This document shows positions 37,489 through 50,626 of a stretch of 64,000 nucleotides of DNA, piece by piece. The notes under the pieces were generated by a model. The model did no database searches. It was not told the DNA's origin and saw nothing but the letters and a program-made list of their open reading frames with translations. The stretch covers positions 162,932 through 226,931 of the forward strand of contig JACGCN010000060.1 of NCBI GenBank assembly GCA_014905825.1, given 5' to 3'. How positions within the stretch are numbered: the first letter of the stretch is position 1; every line of letters starts with the position of its first letter. Origin of the DNA: Lyophyllum atratum. Lineage: Eukaryota > Basidiomycota > Agaricomycetes > Agaricales > Lyophyllaceae. Both the position numbers and the translations under genes were made by a program.

Positions 37489-40400
37489 ATGTCTGAGTCT
37501 CAGCCTGAGCAAGAGCCGTTGCTAGACTAGTCAGTGCACTTCTCTCAGAAGAGTATTCCAGTCCATGCACTGACAACTCTCAACGACCAGCGGGGATGTC
37601 GAACGCACGCCGGTGTATCCAATTATCCATATGATAAAATCGGTATGTTATTCGTCATATGTACTTTAGTATTCGACTCCTGACAGTCCTGGTTCGTCAG
37701 GATATGATTGTGGGTGTCATCCTCTTTGCATTGAAGTGTCTGTTCCCAAGTGAAGTCTGGTGATGTCATATATGGGATGTCGGTCTGTGGGCATACAAGT
37801 CGTTCAGAGGCGCGTTTAGCAATACTGCATGCATCGTGTATCGGGCGCCACATCGACCCGAGTGCTGTCAACGAATGGGTTCTATCTTTGTGAATAGTTT
37901 CTGACCTTTACTGTTCGCGCGTGTAGCACTTCATTGGTATTCTTTTCCACCATCTCCCCGTGAATGGATGAGACCAACTGATAATCACAATCAGATACGC
38001 CTTTAACGTATGAAGCCGTGAGCTCCCATCCCAAAAACTTGCATGCACAGCTATCTTACATGTTTCCCAGCTAACGGCTCCAGATATCACCTACACGCTA
38101 GTCCAACCCCTTGTCGAGAAATATCTAGGCATTCAACGCGAGGGCAACATGTCCGTCCCGTTCTGCTTTCTGCTCAACCGCGTCCGCTTCATCCGGGATG
38201 AGGACGTCCTTACCGCGAGCATATCCCGCTCTCGCGCCGAACTCTGCGAAATCCTTGCCATTCGCACGTTCCGGGAATATGGAAACCACATGTTACACCT
38301 CACCTTGGCCCTCACGACGTCGTGGCACGTCTATAACGGCGCAGACCCTCGTATTATGGAACAGGCGCGGTCGCAGAGGGATGACGATGTTGAGAACAGA
38401 GTTGGCAACGCGATCGAAATGGCTATATTGGGCAAATCGAAGCGATTCATCAAAAGCTCTGCGTGTCAAAGAGTCATCAATGCTATTTGGACGTGTGTTG
38501 GGCGCTTTCTGTAATACATGCCTTGGTTGACAATGAACGCTAGGGGTAAATGTGTTTATCAGGCGGAGAGTAGCCATGCTATCCTCTCTGACGTGAGTTC
38601 TCAGCTTCATGAGTTGCGTTCACATCTGACACTCATCACTAGACTTATAAACGAACACCCATCCATTTTTATGATCCACACAAAGCTCCTATCCTCGACC
38701 ATTATCGGTTTGTTCACTACAATTGCTTAATTCAGTCTTTAACGAGTATTTGCTTATAGCCTCAAAGTACCAGCAATTCGCTCCGTGCTTGAATATTCCA
38801 AGTAAGTTACTCCCGTCCTCTCAATGCGACTCTTGGATCGACTCGCTCTGAAGCTTCCTAGTCCTATTTATACTGTTCATTACTGCCTTGGAAATGAACG
38901 AACGCGACAGACTCACTGCAGCCGAAATCGTCTTCATGATTTACTCCTTGGGCTTTACACTGGAGAAGATCGCAGCTATGCAAGAACGCGGCATTCGGGG
39001 TATTTCATTCCGCCTCCGAACTCGCTACCTCACGAAACTCACAAAACAACTTCGTAGTCTATTTTAAAGGCACTTGGGTTCGTACACTCACCACCTTTGT
39101 TGATTATGCAATTGACCATCCACTAGAATGGGTTTGACTCTGCATTCAGTTCGTTACATGTATATAGAGTTCTGTATGCCCGTGGCCTGATACCTTTGTT
39201 GTCCATCAGTGACAACATTCCTCGTCTATGCAATCCTCCGCATATACGGTATCTATAATGACGGTGCGCCTTTTCCCTACTCCCTAAATCCATTACTCTC
39301 AACTAGCCACCAGTTCCATGGGCCCGTGAATTTGGCATTGATCTGCTCGCCCTCATCGCGGTCCTTCTCTTCCCAAGGTCGGCAACTCGTGTCATTGCTC
39401 AATCCATTGTTTCCTTTCTTATTTGTCGTGGTGCAGGTTGGCTTTTGTCACGTTGAGGGATAATCTGATGGTGCTATCCCTTCGCGCGATGATGGTTCAA
39501 TTCCTGATCTTGATGCTCATTGCTGCTTTCTGTTTCTGTGGTTTCCTATATGCCCTTTGGACGTACGCTCGCCTCGTTTTTTATTTTGGCATGAGCATTA
39601 ATCAGCCCGTTATGAATCCCAGTCTAAGTCGGAACCAAGCTGGGTACGTGGATATCTTCCTCAAGTGCATATGCGATTTCCTGATTATATTCTGCAGATA
39701 TAGCGCAGGGTGGGTCGGTCCTACCGCTAAAATATATCACTGCGACTCACCCCGACATGTAACTGACAGCACAATCGCCTGGTGGATGCTTGATTTGTGG
39801 TTTGGGCTCGATGCAAGCGGTTTCGACCGATCTAGTACGCCTACTGTGTCTTCTAGCTCTTGCCCCCCTAGCCTGAACTTCTATGCCTATAGCTCAGTTC
39901 CACCCTGTATTTGGACCAATCTTAATGGTTACATATGCGTGCTTGAGTAACACGCTTCTCCTGACTGGTCAGTCCTAGTCTTGCACGGCGTACTTGACAA
40001 CAATTTGACTTTCATTCCTCCAGTCCTCGTGTCGGTACGTCGAAAGAGGAATGCGCCCGACCAAAAACTCTGTTAACACATCTGTTTGTCTAGATATTGT
40101 CGAACACATTCGCAACTATCAACGAAGATGCTTCCGCCGAGGTTCGCTCCGAGCTCATTTGATTTCGATCCTGTACCATGTTTTGAATGCATTTACAGGT
40201 GATGTTTCGAAAAGCTGTGTCGACCATTGAAGGGTACCATCCCATTGTCTGTTCTTCATCCGCGGGAGCTGACAGAAACTTAGCGTCAAAGCGGACTCCC
40301 TCTTTTCGTATCAACCACCTGTTAATTTACTTGCGCTAGTCCTGATGTTGCCCGCAAACTATGTTCTCTCTCCTCGTTGGTTCCATAAGGTAGTGCATTC

Positions 40401-41595
40401 AAATCTTGTAATATGGCGTTTTTGCTGAAGCTCGACCCAGGTTAATGTTTTTATGATAAGGTCGCCCTCGCACTACGTTCTTTGTGATTTAAATCTAACG
40501 CCCAGCGCAGGCTAACAAGTTTTCCTATACTGTTAACGATTGCCCTATTGGAACGGCAATCCAAGACTCATGGGACAACCACATTCTTTGACACTGTCGG
40601 CGCAGTCGTGGACAAGTTTCTTGACACTCTGCCTCGGCAGTTAAAGAGATTTAGTAAGCATCTATAGCTCACGATCGACCTCTGATTAACCAAGAGATGC
40701 ACAACAGCCATTTTTGAGGGCTTGGCAGGTTCAGATGCAGATATCGATGCTGTAAGCCATATTTCAGGAGATTTTAATTCTTGCACTCTGATAGCATCCA
40801 CCAAAGATATTCGAAATCGAAGAGGATTACGAGAGTGCACTCGAGACAACCGAAGACCACAGGAATCATCCCCCTCCTCAGCGCCGCAAGTCTTCCCCAC
40901 GCCGCAAGTCGTCCCCAGGCCGTCCACCCTCCCCAGGCCGTCCACCCTCCCCACGCCGCAAGTCTTCCCCAGGCCCCCCACCCTCCCCACGTCGCAAGTC
41001 TTTCCCTCGTCGCACGTCACCTCCACCAGAGCAACAACCTACGAACGCTATAGGAGTGCCACACCCGAGCCCTGGGCCAAGAGCTCGGCTGAACTCGTTT
41101 ATCCACCGCAATAACGAGCCACCACAGGGCTTCCTCAGCCCCCTTGCACAAGTCTTTCAACCCTTGGTCGTGGACGAAGCAATTCTCGAAGAACAAACGG
41201 ATAAGTCCTCGCCTTTAGCTGTGCCTATGCCTGTGCCTGTGGTGAGCTACGGGCCTGCCACTCGGCGACGACTATCGTCGATGCAGTCAATGGGAGGACA
41301 ACAGCAACAGAGCGCGCCGCAAGGTACTTCTATGAAGAGATCTCCGTCGTTTCCGAAATCGTCGTCCCCTCCAAGACAAATGACGAAGAGCCCTGAATCA
41401 ATGTCACAGCAAGATTCTGAACGACCAACCAGTCCAGACACTGCCACGCAGGCGTTATCAGAGCAACAGGCAGACCAGGCTGGGGATTCATCGATATTAA
41501 TGCGACGGCTCGACATCATGAACAAGAGGCAGGAGAGGATTGAGCGGTTGCTCATGCAAGTAGCCCGGGACGTGAAAACGGTATCATCACGTTGA
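37489..41595 (+). CDS. YVC1: Yvc1-type TRP cation channel (vacuolar Ca2+ release)
   Basis: Fungal TRP-family non-selective cation channel that releases Ca2+ from the vacuole. The start at 37489 gives MSESQPEQEPLLD, spliced to YGDVERTPVYPIIHMIKS. Then follows a 10-nt microexon (37927-37936, CACTTCATTG), an exon 37995-38017 and a long exon from 38071 (LTAPDITYTLVQPLVEKYLG; FCFLLNRVRFI). One short exon between 37640 and 37926 may be unplaced. Transmembrane helices and hallmark stretches are present: FPRLAFVTLRDNLMVLSLRA, the pore-side IAWWMLDLWFG, HPVFGPILMV, SNTLLLTVLVSILSNTFATI, STIEGVKADSLFSYQPP and FMIRLTSFPILLLIAL. The cytosolic tail has an acidic patch (EIEEDYES), a PRRKSSP-type repeat array, Ser/Gln-rich sequence and a final amphipathic helix RRLDIMNKRQERIERLLMQV. 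Stop at 41593-41595. Confidence 0.9.
40880..41022 (+). repeat. coding minisatellite in the YVC1 tail
   Basis: About nine 15-bp units of the types cgccgcaagtcttcc and ggccgtccaccctcc, encoding alternating PRRKSSP and GRPPSP pentapeptides. Units are similar enough to indicate slippage or unequal exchange. Confidence 0.85.
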
Positions 41596-41922
41596 TTGTT
41601 GGATATTAGATAGAGCTTCAATAAGGTTAACGTTGACTGGAAGATACTTTAGTTGTTTGAACCATGTATATACGGCGTAATTTATGCCACATCAGACCGT
41701 ATCCAGGGTCCTTCCCAAAGCGACTATACAAACATTTTGTGTCGCGTATCATGGCTCTCAGGCTGCAGTTGAGCATCACTTGGGCATTCGCACTGGACTG
41801 CTGATAGCCTGGTTGTCCCTGGTAGCCCCCTCAGCATTTCTGGTACTCACTGGTAATATCCACTATTGCAGGTTCAATTGTGGCCCAGCTGCAGTGGTCG
41901 CATCGTAGAGAAGTGGCCAGCC
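41596..41922. other. intergenic, no supported gene
   Basis: Upstream region of the 1152-residue protein. An in-frame ATG at 41866 would extend that protein by 19 residues; I prefer 41923. Nothing else seen. Confidence 0.5.
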
Positions 41923-44900
41923 ATGTCCTCGCACCCATCCCCCTTAGCGCAACCCAAGCGTGCTTTCCCTTCTTCCCTCCCCTCTGCACGGCGCACGTCC
42001 ACCAGTGCCATCCCAATTACCCCATCAATCAATGCCTCCCCATCTCCGCCAAAGAACTCGCCGCACCCCTCAACTCCAACTGGCATACCCGCGTTTCGTT
42101 CCTTGAGGTCCCTCCTACCCTTTGGCCCGAATAAGCATGCAACTCCTGTGTCTTCCGCCGTTTCTCCGAGTCCTAGTGTTTCCAGGAGTCCTTTTGCCCA
42201 TTTTGGTTCCGTGCGACGGTCGATGAACAGGGAACGCAAGGCCTCGCTGGACGTTGAACTGCCGCCTGTAATTTCTATCGACCGTTACTCTCGGGATGAA
42301 GTAGACGCTGTTCGGAGGTCTGTCTCGTGTTCGAGGCTAGAGAAGCCCTTGCCCCCAGACGGGCCACAGGTGCTGAACGAGGGCGTCTCGAATCCCTTTC
42401 ATGATAATGACGATACCGTCGTCTTTTCCAGTATGTAACAGTAGCCCAATGTTCACTATTAAAACATCCTAATCACCCTCACAGCACGTCATGCACCTGT
42501 TCTACGTACACCATCACCAGGTCCTCCAATATCAGCTGACCTTTCAACCATCCTTGAAGCAGACACGTCTGGTTTCTCGAGACACATTCCGTCCTCCGAT
42601 CCATCTCGTTCCCCTTCCCCTGACGCCCCTACTCCTTCCGACCATTCAAAAGCCGCGCAAGGTGATTGTACAACGCCCCATAGCCCCGACACGGAGACGT
42701 CTGTTCTCGACCTTTCCACCACCCACCTCACCAACCAAGTCCTCGATGCAATGATGTTGGAAGACTCAAATGCTGCTACACAGTGGCTTAACGCTGACAA
42801 GGCTGTTATAATTGAAGGGGATGACCTTGGACCAGACCCAGACGCGAGCTTCAACCTAGGCGCGCTTGACGCAGATCTGGCTGCTCTTCTCAGTCCACAC
42901 CGTCTCCCAGCTCAAAGCACCAGCACCAATATCAAGAACCTTACTATCAATTCATCGACTCAAAGCCGCCGGCCAATCGACTTGTCCAAACTATCTCCAG
43001 CATCACCTCAAACCTCGTCCCCCTCGACACCCAACACGATATTCGCAACGCCATTTCCACCAGGCAGTGCCAGCCCATCTTCTTTAGGGTCCTTGCGCTC
43101 ACGACTACCGCGGCAACAATCTTCGCTTCCCCGCCTTTGTCCACCTCTGCCCCCTTCCCCACATTCCCCACACTTTCCTATGCCCTCCACTGTTCTGCCA
43201 AGCTCGAGTGCGTCCGATTCAACGGGAAATGGTGATGACGACACTGCCAGGATGGGTCTCCCCCATCCCGTCCGCCAAAGGCAGGCTCCTCCATCCCCTC
43301 TCGTTACGTCTCCTTCCCCCTCCACCTCCACTTCTTCATCACCCGCTACCGCAACCTTCTCTAAAATTGCACCAAAGCTCAACTTACCACCCTCTCCCTC
43401 CGTACCAGCATCGACATCCACGTCCTTCCTTTCCCGCCGCTTCACCTCACAGCCCCACTCCCCAAAAGCTATAACTCCAGTCACTCCTGCCGCATCGACG
43501 AGGGGGCCACCTTCAGTGGGCTCTACGCTCTCCAAAATCAAAGCCCCTTTCACTCAATCCAGCAGTACAACACAGCGCCCCATCCTTCCCCGCACAGTCT
43601 CCGCACCTGGAAACGACTCTGACCCTCTCCCCTCCTCCTTTTCTCCCTCTCCCTCTCCCTCTCGACTTGGACCACCACGTCCGTCATTGGAGTCCACGTC
43701 ACGCAGCAGCGAGAGCTTCGACCGGCCCCGGCAGCCCTCGCACTCGCCTATCCCACCAGTGCATCATTTCGAGTACGAGACGCCCGCAAGGCCGTCTTTG
43801 GATACACTCCGTGGAGCAGGCAGTGGCAGTGGCAGCAGCGCAAGTGGTGGCAATTCATCTGTTGTCCTTGCACGCGCGCGGAAACGTAGCATGAGTGTGC
43901 AGGAGCGATTCGGGCGGCATCTCCTAGGTGGTCCTCGACGCCATGGGTTTGGTGGAGAAACCGATCACGAACGTGGTGAGGAGGACGTTCGGGGTGAATT
44001 TGGGGAGCGGCGTCCGAGCAGCAGTTTGTCAGGGCGCATGGGGAAACGCTGGGAGGTTGGTGGTGGTGGTGCAGATGGTGGCAGTCTTAGTGCAAGCGCA
44101 AATGGAAGGGCACCGATGGCAGAGTGGTTGGGCCCAAGGACCGTGAAAGCATTCAAGGCCGCGGGGCTGATGGATTTCGAGCGGGAACAGCAGGAGCGGG
44201 GCAGCCCTGGAAGTATTTCTGGTTACGGCTCCAGTGCAGGGCCTGGCGTTCTTGGAAGGTTTGCATCCGTGCGGAGCACTTCGGAGTACAATCCACGGGC
44301 GCCCTCCCGGATGGCATTTTCGGAAGCGGGTGGGAGTAGCGTAAGCCGCAGGGGAAGTGTGAGCGGGAACGGGGTGGGAACGTCGTATGGGCTTATGGAG
44401 AGTCCCACCTTCACGACGTCGAGCGGGAGTAGGGATCGGGACACGCCTCGGTCAGCGTCCACCGCTCCGACATCTGTGTCAGGGCATTCGTTTGCGCTCT
44501 TGGGAAGAGATCGGGAACGAGATCGGGAACGGGATAGGGAGCGGGAGGAAATCCGGGAGCTCAAGGATAAGCATTCTATTGAGACGGGGGCGTTGCTTGG
44601 CGCGCTTTCCGATTCCCAACGGACCACTAGGGTTCTGCGGGAGGAGAATGGAGAGCTGAGAGAGCGGTTGGAGCAAGTGGAGACGGAGAACGATGCGCTC
44701 CGGAGGGTGGTGGGTGATCTGACTAAGGAGGCAGGAGACCTGAGGGTGGAGGTGCAAATACTCAAGACCAGTGGAAGCACGAATAGCAGGCTTGGGACTG
44801 GTAATTGGAATATGCCTGCTCGAAGGAGTGGACTACGCACGCCTCTCCACGTCGATACCGACAATGAAGACGAGGAGGAGTGGGCAAGCACTGGCAAAAG

Positions 44901-45435
44901 CACCGGGGAGCGTGATCGCAACAGGCTGGGTGTTCCACGCAACACAGCACATTACCTGCCGAATCAAAGCGCGAGAGACATCGATGAGGAAAATCACGAT
45001 ACCCTGGGACTTCCGCAAGCAGGCCCTGCCTTCTCGTCGACACCCGCCATGTCAAGACACAGGCGGCGCTTCAGCACAACCTCGTCCATATTCCCTGTGC
45101 CTCCTGCAAACATGACCATGCTGCTGCACGATCCTGATCACAACGAATCAGCTTCGCTCAACGGTAGTTTGGACTCATCCCGGTTCTCGCCCCCATCCTC
45201 AATATCGATTCGTGGTGGGAAAGGGCCTGCGGATGGCCATGCTTACAATACCTCAGTTACCTCGACGATGAGTATATCACCCACGACGGCGAACTTTTCG
45301 ATGACAACCGGCAGTCCCGGGAGTCTCTTTTTACGCCCCGAACATGAAATGCACCTTGGCGATATGGATAGCTTGGATCTTGGGGCGAGACGCGATGCCG
45401 ATATCGCGATGGATGATGGTGGGTGGAGTGAGTGA
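41923..45435 (+). CDS. 1152-residue Ser/Pro-rich coiled-coil protein, function unknown
   Basis: Two exons, 41923-42430 and 42485-45435, joined by a GTATGT...CAG intron; they sum to 3459 nt. No named domain is recognised. Most of the protein is Ser/Pro/Arg-rich and likely disordered. Short segments stand out: PAFRSLRSLLPFGP and RSPFAHFGSVRRSMNRERKA near the N-terminus, LNADKAVIIEGDD, MSVQERFGRHLLGGPRRHGF, and WLGPRTVKAFKAAGLMDFER. A charged RDRERDRERDRERE run at about 44509-44550 leads into a coiled coil (LREENGELRERLEQVETEND, then ALRRVVGDLTKEAGDLRVEV). The acidic C-terminus ends DIAMDDGGWSE. The layout fits a cytoskeletal or polarity scaffold, but this is a guess. It is convergent with the Ppo gene. 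Confidence 0.85.
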
Positions 45436-45785
45436 AGGCTTCCGCCTTTTGTTTCTTTTTTTGTTCTCTTTTTTTGGCTTCAGCCTTTCGCAATTCTTTG
45501 TCCCATATATATACCTAGTCTCTTGATATCCCTTCCAGCTTTTTCGTTCGACCTATGGATGGATCTACGTATAATATCTACACAACTCACCACATGTATT
45601 ATTAATTTATCGCCTGTTACATTCAGAATTCCAAATTCAACTTAAGTAGCTACATAGAGTGATCACTTGTGAACCGGAATCTCAGGCTTTCTCGCATTTA
45701 GTGAGACGAAGGAGTCAAATGGATTCGAGACAATGTTATAGGTACATACATAGGGTATACATAAAGACTAACTATCCAACAGTAA
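45436..45785. other. convergent intergenic region
   Basis: A/T-rich 3' region shared by the coiled-coil gene (+) and the Ppo gene (-). Probably holds both polyadenylation regions; nothing else seen. Confidence 0.5.
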
Positions 45786-48700
45786 TCATTTTGTAGCAGG
45801 TGCGGCGGGAGCCTCGTACTGCAACAATGTATCGATGTAAGCATCCCTTCGTTTTCAAGGCAGTTTGAAAGAGGACGTACCATGATAGACATAGATGTTG
45901 GCCATGCAGATGAGAAGGAATTCCGGTCCAGGTAAGCAAAGCGGAGGTCTGGACGAGCGTAGTCCTTAAACCTAAAGGCCGGTCAATCAGATGCTCTTTG
46001 AGGAGACACAGGCAACATCGATTTCTAACCTGCGGAGACTGCCCGATTGACCAGGAGCTCGACGGACATTGTCGCGTTCGAAGACAGCACGAAGAACCTC
46101 AGTCATGATCTGTAATAGCAAACTTCAACCATCTATGACTTGAAAAGATGAAGAGATTCTGACCTTGAGGGTTAGTTGTTCCCCGAGGTGGCTGAACGCT
46201 CCATCACCATGAAGAGTGCCCTTGCCACCACGGGTAGCGTTCGCAGTTTTAGCAGACGAGAACACAGCTTCCTGCATGGGCAATGAATTGAGTGCCAATT
46301 AATGACGGTGAGAAATCAGTGCTACTAACATCCAAATTCGCATCAGCCACATTTAGGAAGACACGGTCGCCTTTCTTGATAGCCAGGTTTCCGACAGTGT
46401 GGTCCTTGGTGGCAGTGCCTACAGTGAGTGTGAGTAGGAGATCTGGATATAGAAAGGAACTGAACAAACGGTATACGCCCTGGAGAGGAGGGTCAAGTCC
46501 TGAAGGGCATATGTCAGCATATTCCTCGAATATACTTGATTGGCAGCAACTCACTTAAAGCTTCATAGACGAAGCCATCCAAGGGCGCTTTGGCGTCAGT
46601 GGTCTTTGCAACTGTACGAAGTTCGGCTTCATGCTCAGAACCGAGGTAGAGGTTAACCATGTTGGTCAGAGCTATTCAGCATAATGCATTAGGTACGTCA
46701 TGAGGCAGCTGCGCGGGAACGGTGCACACACCCAGAGATAGCTCAATAGCTGATCCAACCATAAGAGCCAAGATGGTATTAGCAACCTCATCGGTTGACC
46801 CTCCGATGGCAGATAGGCGCTTGACAAGCTCATGGTGGTGAACCTCGACCTTTTTCGGCTTGGAGAAAATGCCAATGATAGAGTTCTGATAATGGCTATT
46901 ATCAGCGAAGCTCGATTGCTAAGAATTGAGGATGTCACTGACGCGGTTAATAATACCTGAACCGAGATGCCCTTTGATGTGACCAAGCAAGGTCTTGACA
47001 TGGGTAGAGATTTTCGCCCCGAGAACCATGACCTTAGATGCCTCAATGTCGAGGAAGATAAACCTTGGAATACGTCAGCGGAGAATTCACGGGAGACACA
47101 TAGAAGGAACCTACGAATAGATTTCACCCAGAATCTGGTACAATTCTTCAGCGGTGTAATGCCCATCAGGGTGTTCCTTCGTCTTGAGGCTGAAGCCCGC
47201 CTATAAGTGCGCACAGAAAATGACAATAAGAAGGGTGCGTTGGCGAAATAAGAGGGGACGAACAATCTCAGAAGCTGCCCAGTGCACAGAGACGAGTCTA
47301 AGTACATCCCGCACAATATCGACGCTACGCGTCGTCTTCCCAACCAACGCAAACGACCTCGAATCGATAAGGTCGCGGGTAGTCTCGTAGAAGAAACTAC
47401 CGATCTGGGCGATGGACTCCAGTGAGTCAGCCAAAGCCTTGTAGACCTTCTCTTGCGCCTGAGGTCCGTCCACGGTATAGAACCTTCACAGACGATCTCA
47501 GTATCTCACTCGGAGACTTAAAGGGCAATACTCACCCTTTTCCACTGATGACTCTCGCAGCCCGGGCAGCATATGGTGTGCTGAACGTATCCTTGTCATG
47601 GAGGATACCAGCGACCTCGGGATATGAGTCAACAGTATGCACTGCAGGCCGTCTCGTGGGGCGTGAGAGATCGTATTGGTCCAAGACCTTCAACTTCTTC
47701 AGATTCGTCTTCATGGCGTCGGGGGTCATCAATGGGAAGAACGTGTAAACGCTGTTCTCAGTGTAGTCGTCAGGGAGAGTCCTCAGAAGTAGCCTTCCGA
47801 GGGTGCTGCCAAATCCAAATGCATCAGCATCCCTTTGGCAGTCAGCGAAGCCCCAAGCAGTCAGGTTGAACGGAGTGTAGTCGTGGGTGAAGAACCTATC
47901 GCCGCGCGTGAGGGAGATGGCATCGCTGAGGATCGCACGACTGATGGTATATCCTGATATAATGGTGAGGTTTTCGGTCTGACAGCTGCTTGGGCACACG
48001 ACGTACCAGGGCAGAGTCCTGCGCCCTCCATGACCGGCTTGGCTTCCTCAGCCTGCAATCCAACATAAAGCTCAAGATGGTCAATGTCTCCGTAGAGTTT
48101 CTCAGCAGCATCAGCGATCTCTTTGTCGGAGTTCCATTCCAAGAAGCTCTTGTATGCTGCAGTCCGAGTCAGATGTGCACTCGATTCAATCGAACGAAAT
48201 ATTCTTACGTTTCAGGCCAAGGTACTAGATGTGCAAGGGCCAGGGTGAGTCCTGAAATAAAGGGACATCTGAGGAGCCTGGCTCACCTTCCTGAAGTCGT
48301 TCAATGAGCACACTCCCCATGCTCGGTTCTGTTCGATACCCATGATTTCATGAAGACGCATACCCGCTAAAGATGGCAGTCTGTCAGGAACAACGCCTTC
48401 TACAGCAACAACGAAGTTGATCCACCTGGCGTCCCTCGTGCACGGAAAGCGGCAGCTGGGTGTTCAGTCCTGTGCGTCCCAGTCAGTCAAAGACGATCTG
48501 CACGGTCCCGGGCAGAACTTACGCATTATGAAGAATATTGGCAAGATCCTCGTCCTTGAAGGTGTGGTCGGCTTGACGCTGTAATCTGAGCACCCTCGCT
48601 TCTCAGTATATTTTCAGCGATGGAAGGAAGGGAACTAACCCTCCAAAGGTCCAGTCAGTGATATCAGGCTGGCTGGCAACGATCCTGTGCGCGGCCGCCT

Positions 48701-50626
48701 TGAAATCCTCTTTTGTCACGTCTTCCGGCGATTTGCCGTCGAAAATCTTGGTGAAGACGTTCTCGACCCATTTCTCATCCGCTTCACTCGTCGTCGCATG
48801 CCAGCGGTAGAGGCAGTTGAACTGCACGGGAGAAGTAAGACACTCTGGCTAGAAAACGGAAAAGACAAAAAGCAAGACCCACCTCTACACTGCAAACATT
48901 TCCTTTGCCTCTTTCGAAGACGGAGTGGTCTTCGTTTCGGATTTCCTGCATCTCGTGTCAGTATACACATATAGATCATGTGGACAGGAAACCAACGCTG
49001 AAAGGATCCAAACTCCAGCTGCTGCCCTCTCTCACCAATCCTAAGATGCAGGAGAAGTAGTCTGAGAAAACAACTGCAAAAAGACTTTGATCAGCGGAGG
49101 ATCCTGGTAATCAAGAGGTTGGGCTAACCAGAGGCAAACCAGCCACAGTTGACGAGTCGAGCAGTTTGGAACAGCTCCTCCTCTTGATCGATGAACTTCT
49201 TCTTATCGGCCGCGATATCCGTCCTGAGGGTGGTCGGATCGACAAATGTTCCTCGTTCGTTGATCTCGAGAAGTTTCTTCGCAATATACTATAATCCAAC
49301 ATGAGCTTCGGCGGAAACATTACTTGAAAGGATATACACACGTTGTGGTTGCGACTAAACAAGACCAGGAGAGCACAGACGGCAGGAGGGAGTAGAAGCA
49401 GCCTGTCTTCCGCGAAGACATCAGGTTTAAGCAACCCGTAACCGTTTCGGACCCTGACCCTGTCTTGTGCTGCCTGGTTGTGACCGTACAAAGGCGAGAG
49501 ATCGACGTATGATGAGGTCTCGTTGATGTTAACGTCATGGTGCGAAGTGCGGAAAACACTATAAATTAGAATATCAGAAAAAATCCCAAGGCAAACAATA
49601 GAGCAGCTGAACCTGTGTATGACCAGTGCTGCAAATGAAAACATCATTGATGAAAGACCTGCAGGGTGTTCTTTGAACTGTTATGCGCTTCAGTACAAGG
49701 AAGATAGAACCCAGGTAGTGCTACACCACTCACGCCTTCACGCCTCAGGAGGCTGTCGCACGTAAGATAAGATAAACGCCAGAGAAGTTACTTATGAGTA
49801 TTCAAACGCACGTATCAAAGAGCAAGCCAGGGTCGGGGAGCTGATTCTTCGGGAGAGGGTGAGATTGTTGAACCGACCGAGCGTATGGAGTGCCAGCCTA
49901 GATTTTCGATAAACACGAGTTCTACAAAACGAAGCCACAGACCCTACCTTGCCCATGTTGGGAAGGTCGATGTTGTTATGTGAGCCATCAGCGGTACGCC
50001 AAGCATAAGCATTGGAGATGCTTGTTGCAGGTGGATGACCAAGGTCATTGTACACTGACGAAGAAGGGTTCAGGAGTATGTTGTTGAGCTATCGGGAGCA
50101 AGACATACACAGCTCAACAATCTTGTTTTGAATCTGGGTTTGGATTGGCCCTGGCTCCAAACGCGAAACAAACGTCAAACCATGCTCGAGCTGAGAGGAT
50201 CATTAAGGACAGTTTATGTGAGTACGTCTACGGACTTCACATACCAAGAACTTCCTGTCATCAACAGACTCCTTGTTCCTGAGGAAGTCGACCACAGATG
50301 CCTAAGACTATGTCAAGGAGAACCTGAAACGCTGATAAATCGTACTCACCAAAGTTGACAGGTCCAGACTCAAAGGATTACCCTTCTTGATCTAAAGGCT
50401 GTATGTTAGGCACAGGGTAGATAAGGAGCTCAGTTCGCTGACCTGGTCTCGGAAATCCCTGATCACCTGGGGACCAGAAGAGCTCTGTTCTTTCGACGAA
50501 ACACTGCTATTCGTACTGCTGGTCTTCTGGATGATGTGTGGGTAAGGAGAAGGGCAAGCTGTTGAGAATACGTACCGACGCAGAGTTTTTGCGGAAAACG
50601 GAAGGAAGTCTGTTTAATGTGGACAT
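45786..50626 (-). CDS. Ppo-type fatty acid dioxygenase (heme peroxidase) with degenerate P450 domain
   Basis: Member of the psi-factor-producing oxygenase/linoleate diol synthase family, which oxygenates linoleate and other C18 acids to oxylipins that govern sporulation and development. The start at 50626 (MSTLNRLPSVFRKNSAS) is followed by many short exons. The N-terminal peroxidase-like dioxygenase shows ALVIH (probable distal His), NETSSYVDLSPLYGHNQ and YRWH with the catalytic Tyr and proximal His (48798-48809), then AFRARGTPAGMRLHEIMGI spliced across an intron and NRAWGVCSLNDFRKYLG. The C-terminal P450 half has the ExxR motif in YEALRLDPPLQGVYR. Its heme-binding loop reads GDGAFSHLGEQ, with His (46188-46190) where family members carry the heme-ligating Cys. 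The dioxygenase step is therefore predicted intact and the second, isomerase step lost. The stop at 45786 follows YEAPAAPATK. Total about 1070 residues. Confidence 0.9.

Noticed and set aside
43008..44945. Long minus-strand open frames opposite the coiled-coil protein gene
   Set aside because: Antisense shadows of low-complexity coding sequence; no start context or domain.
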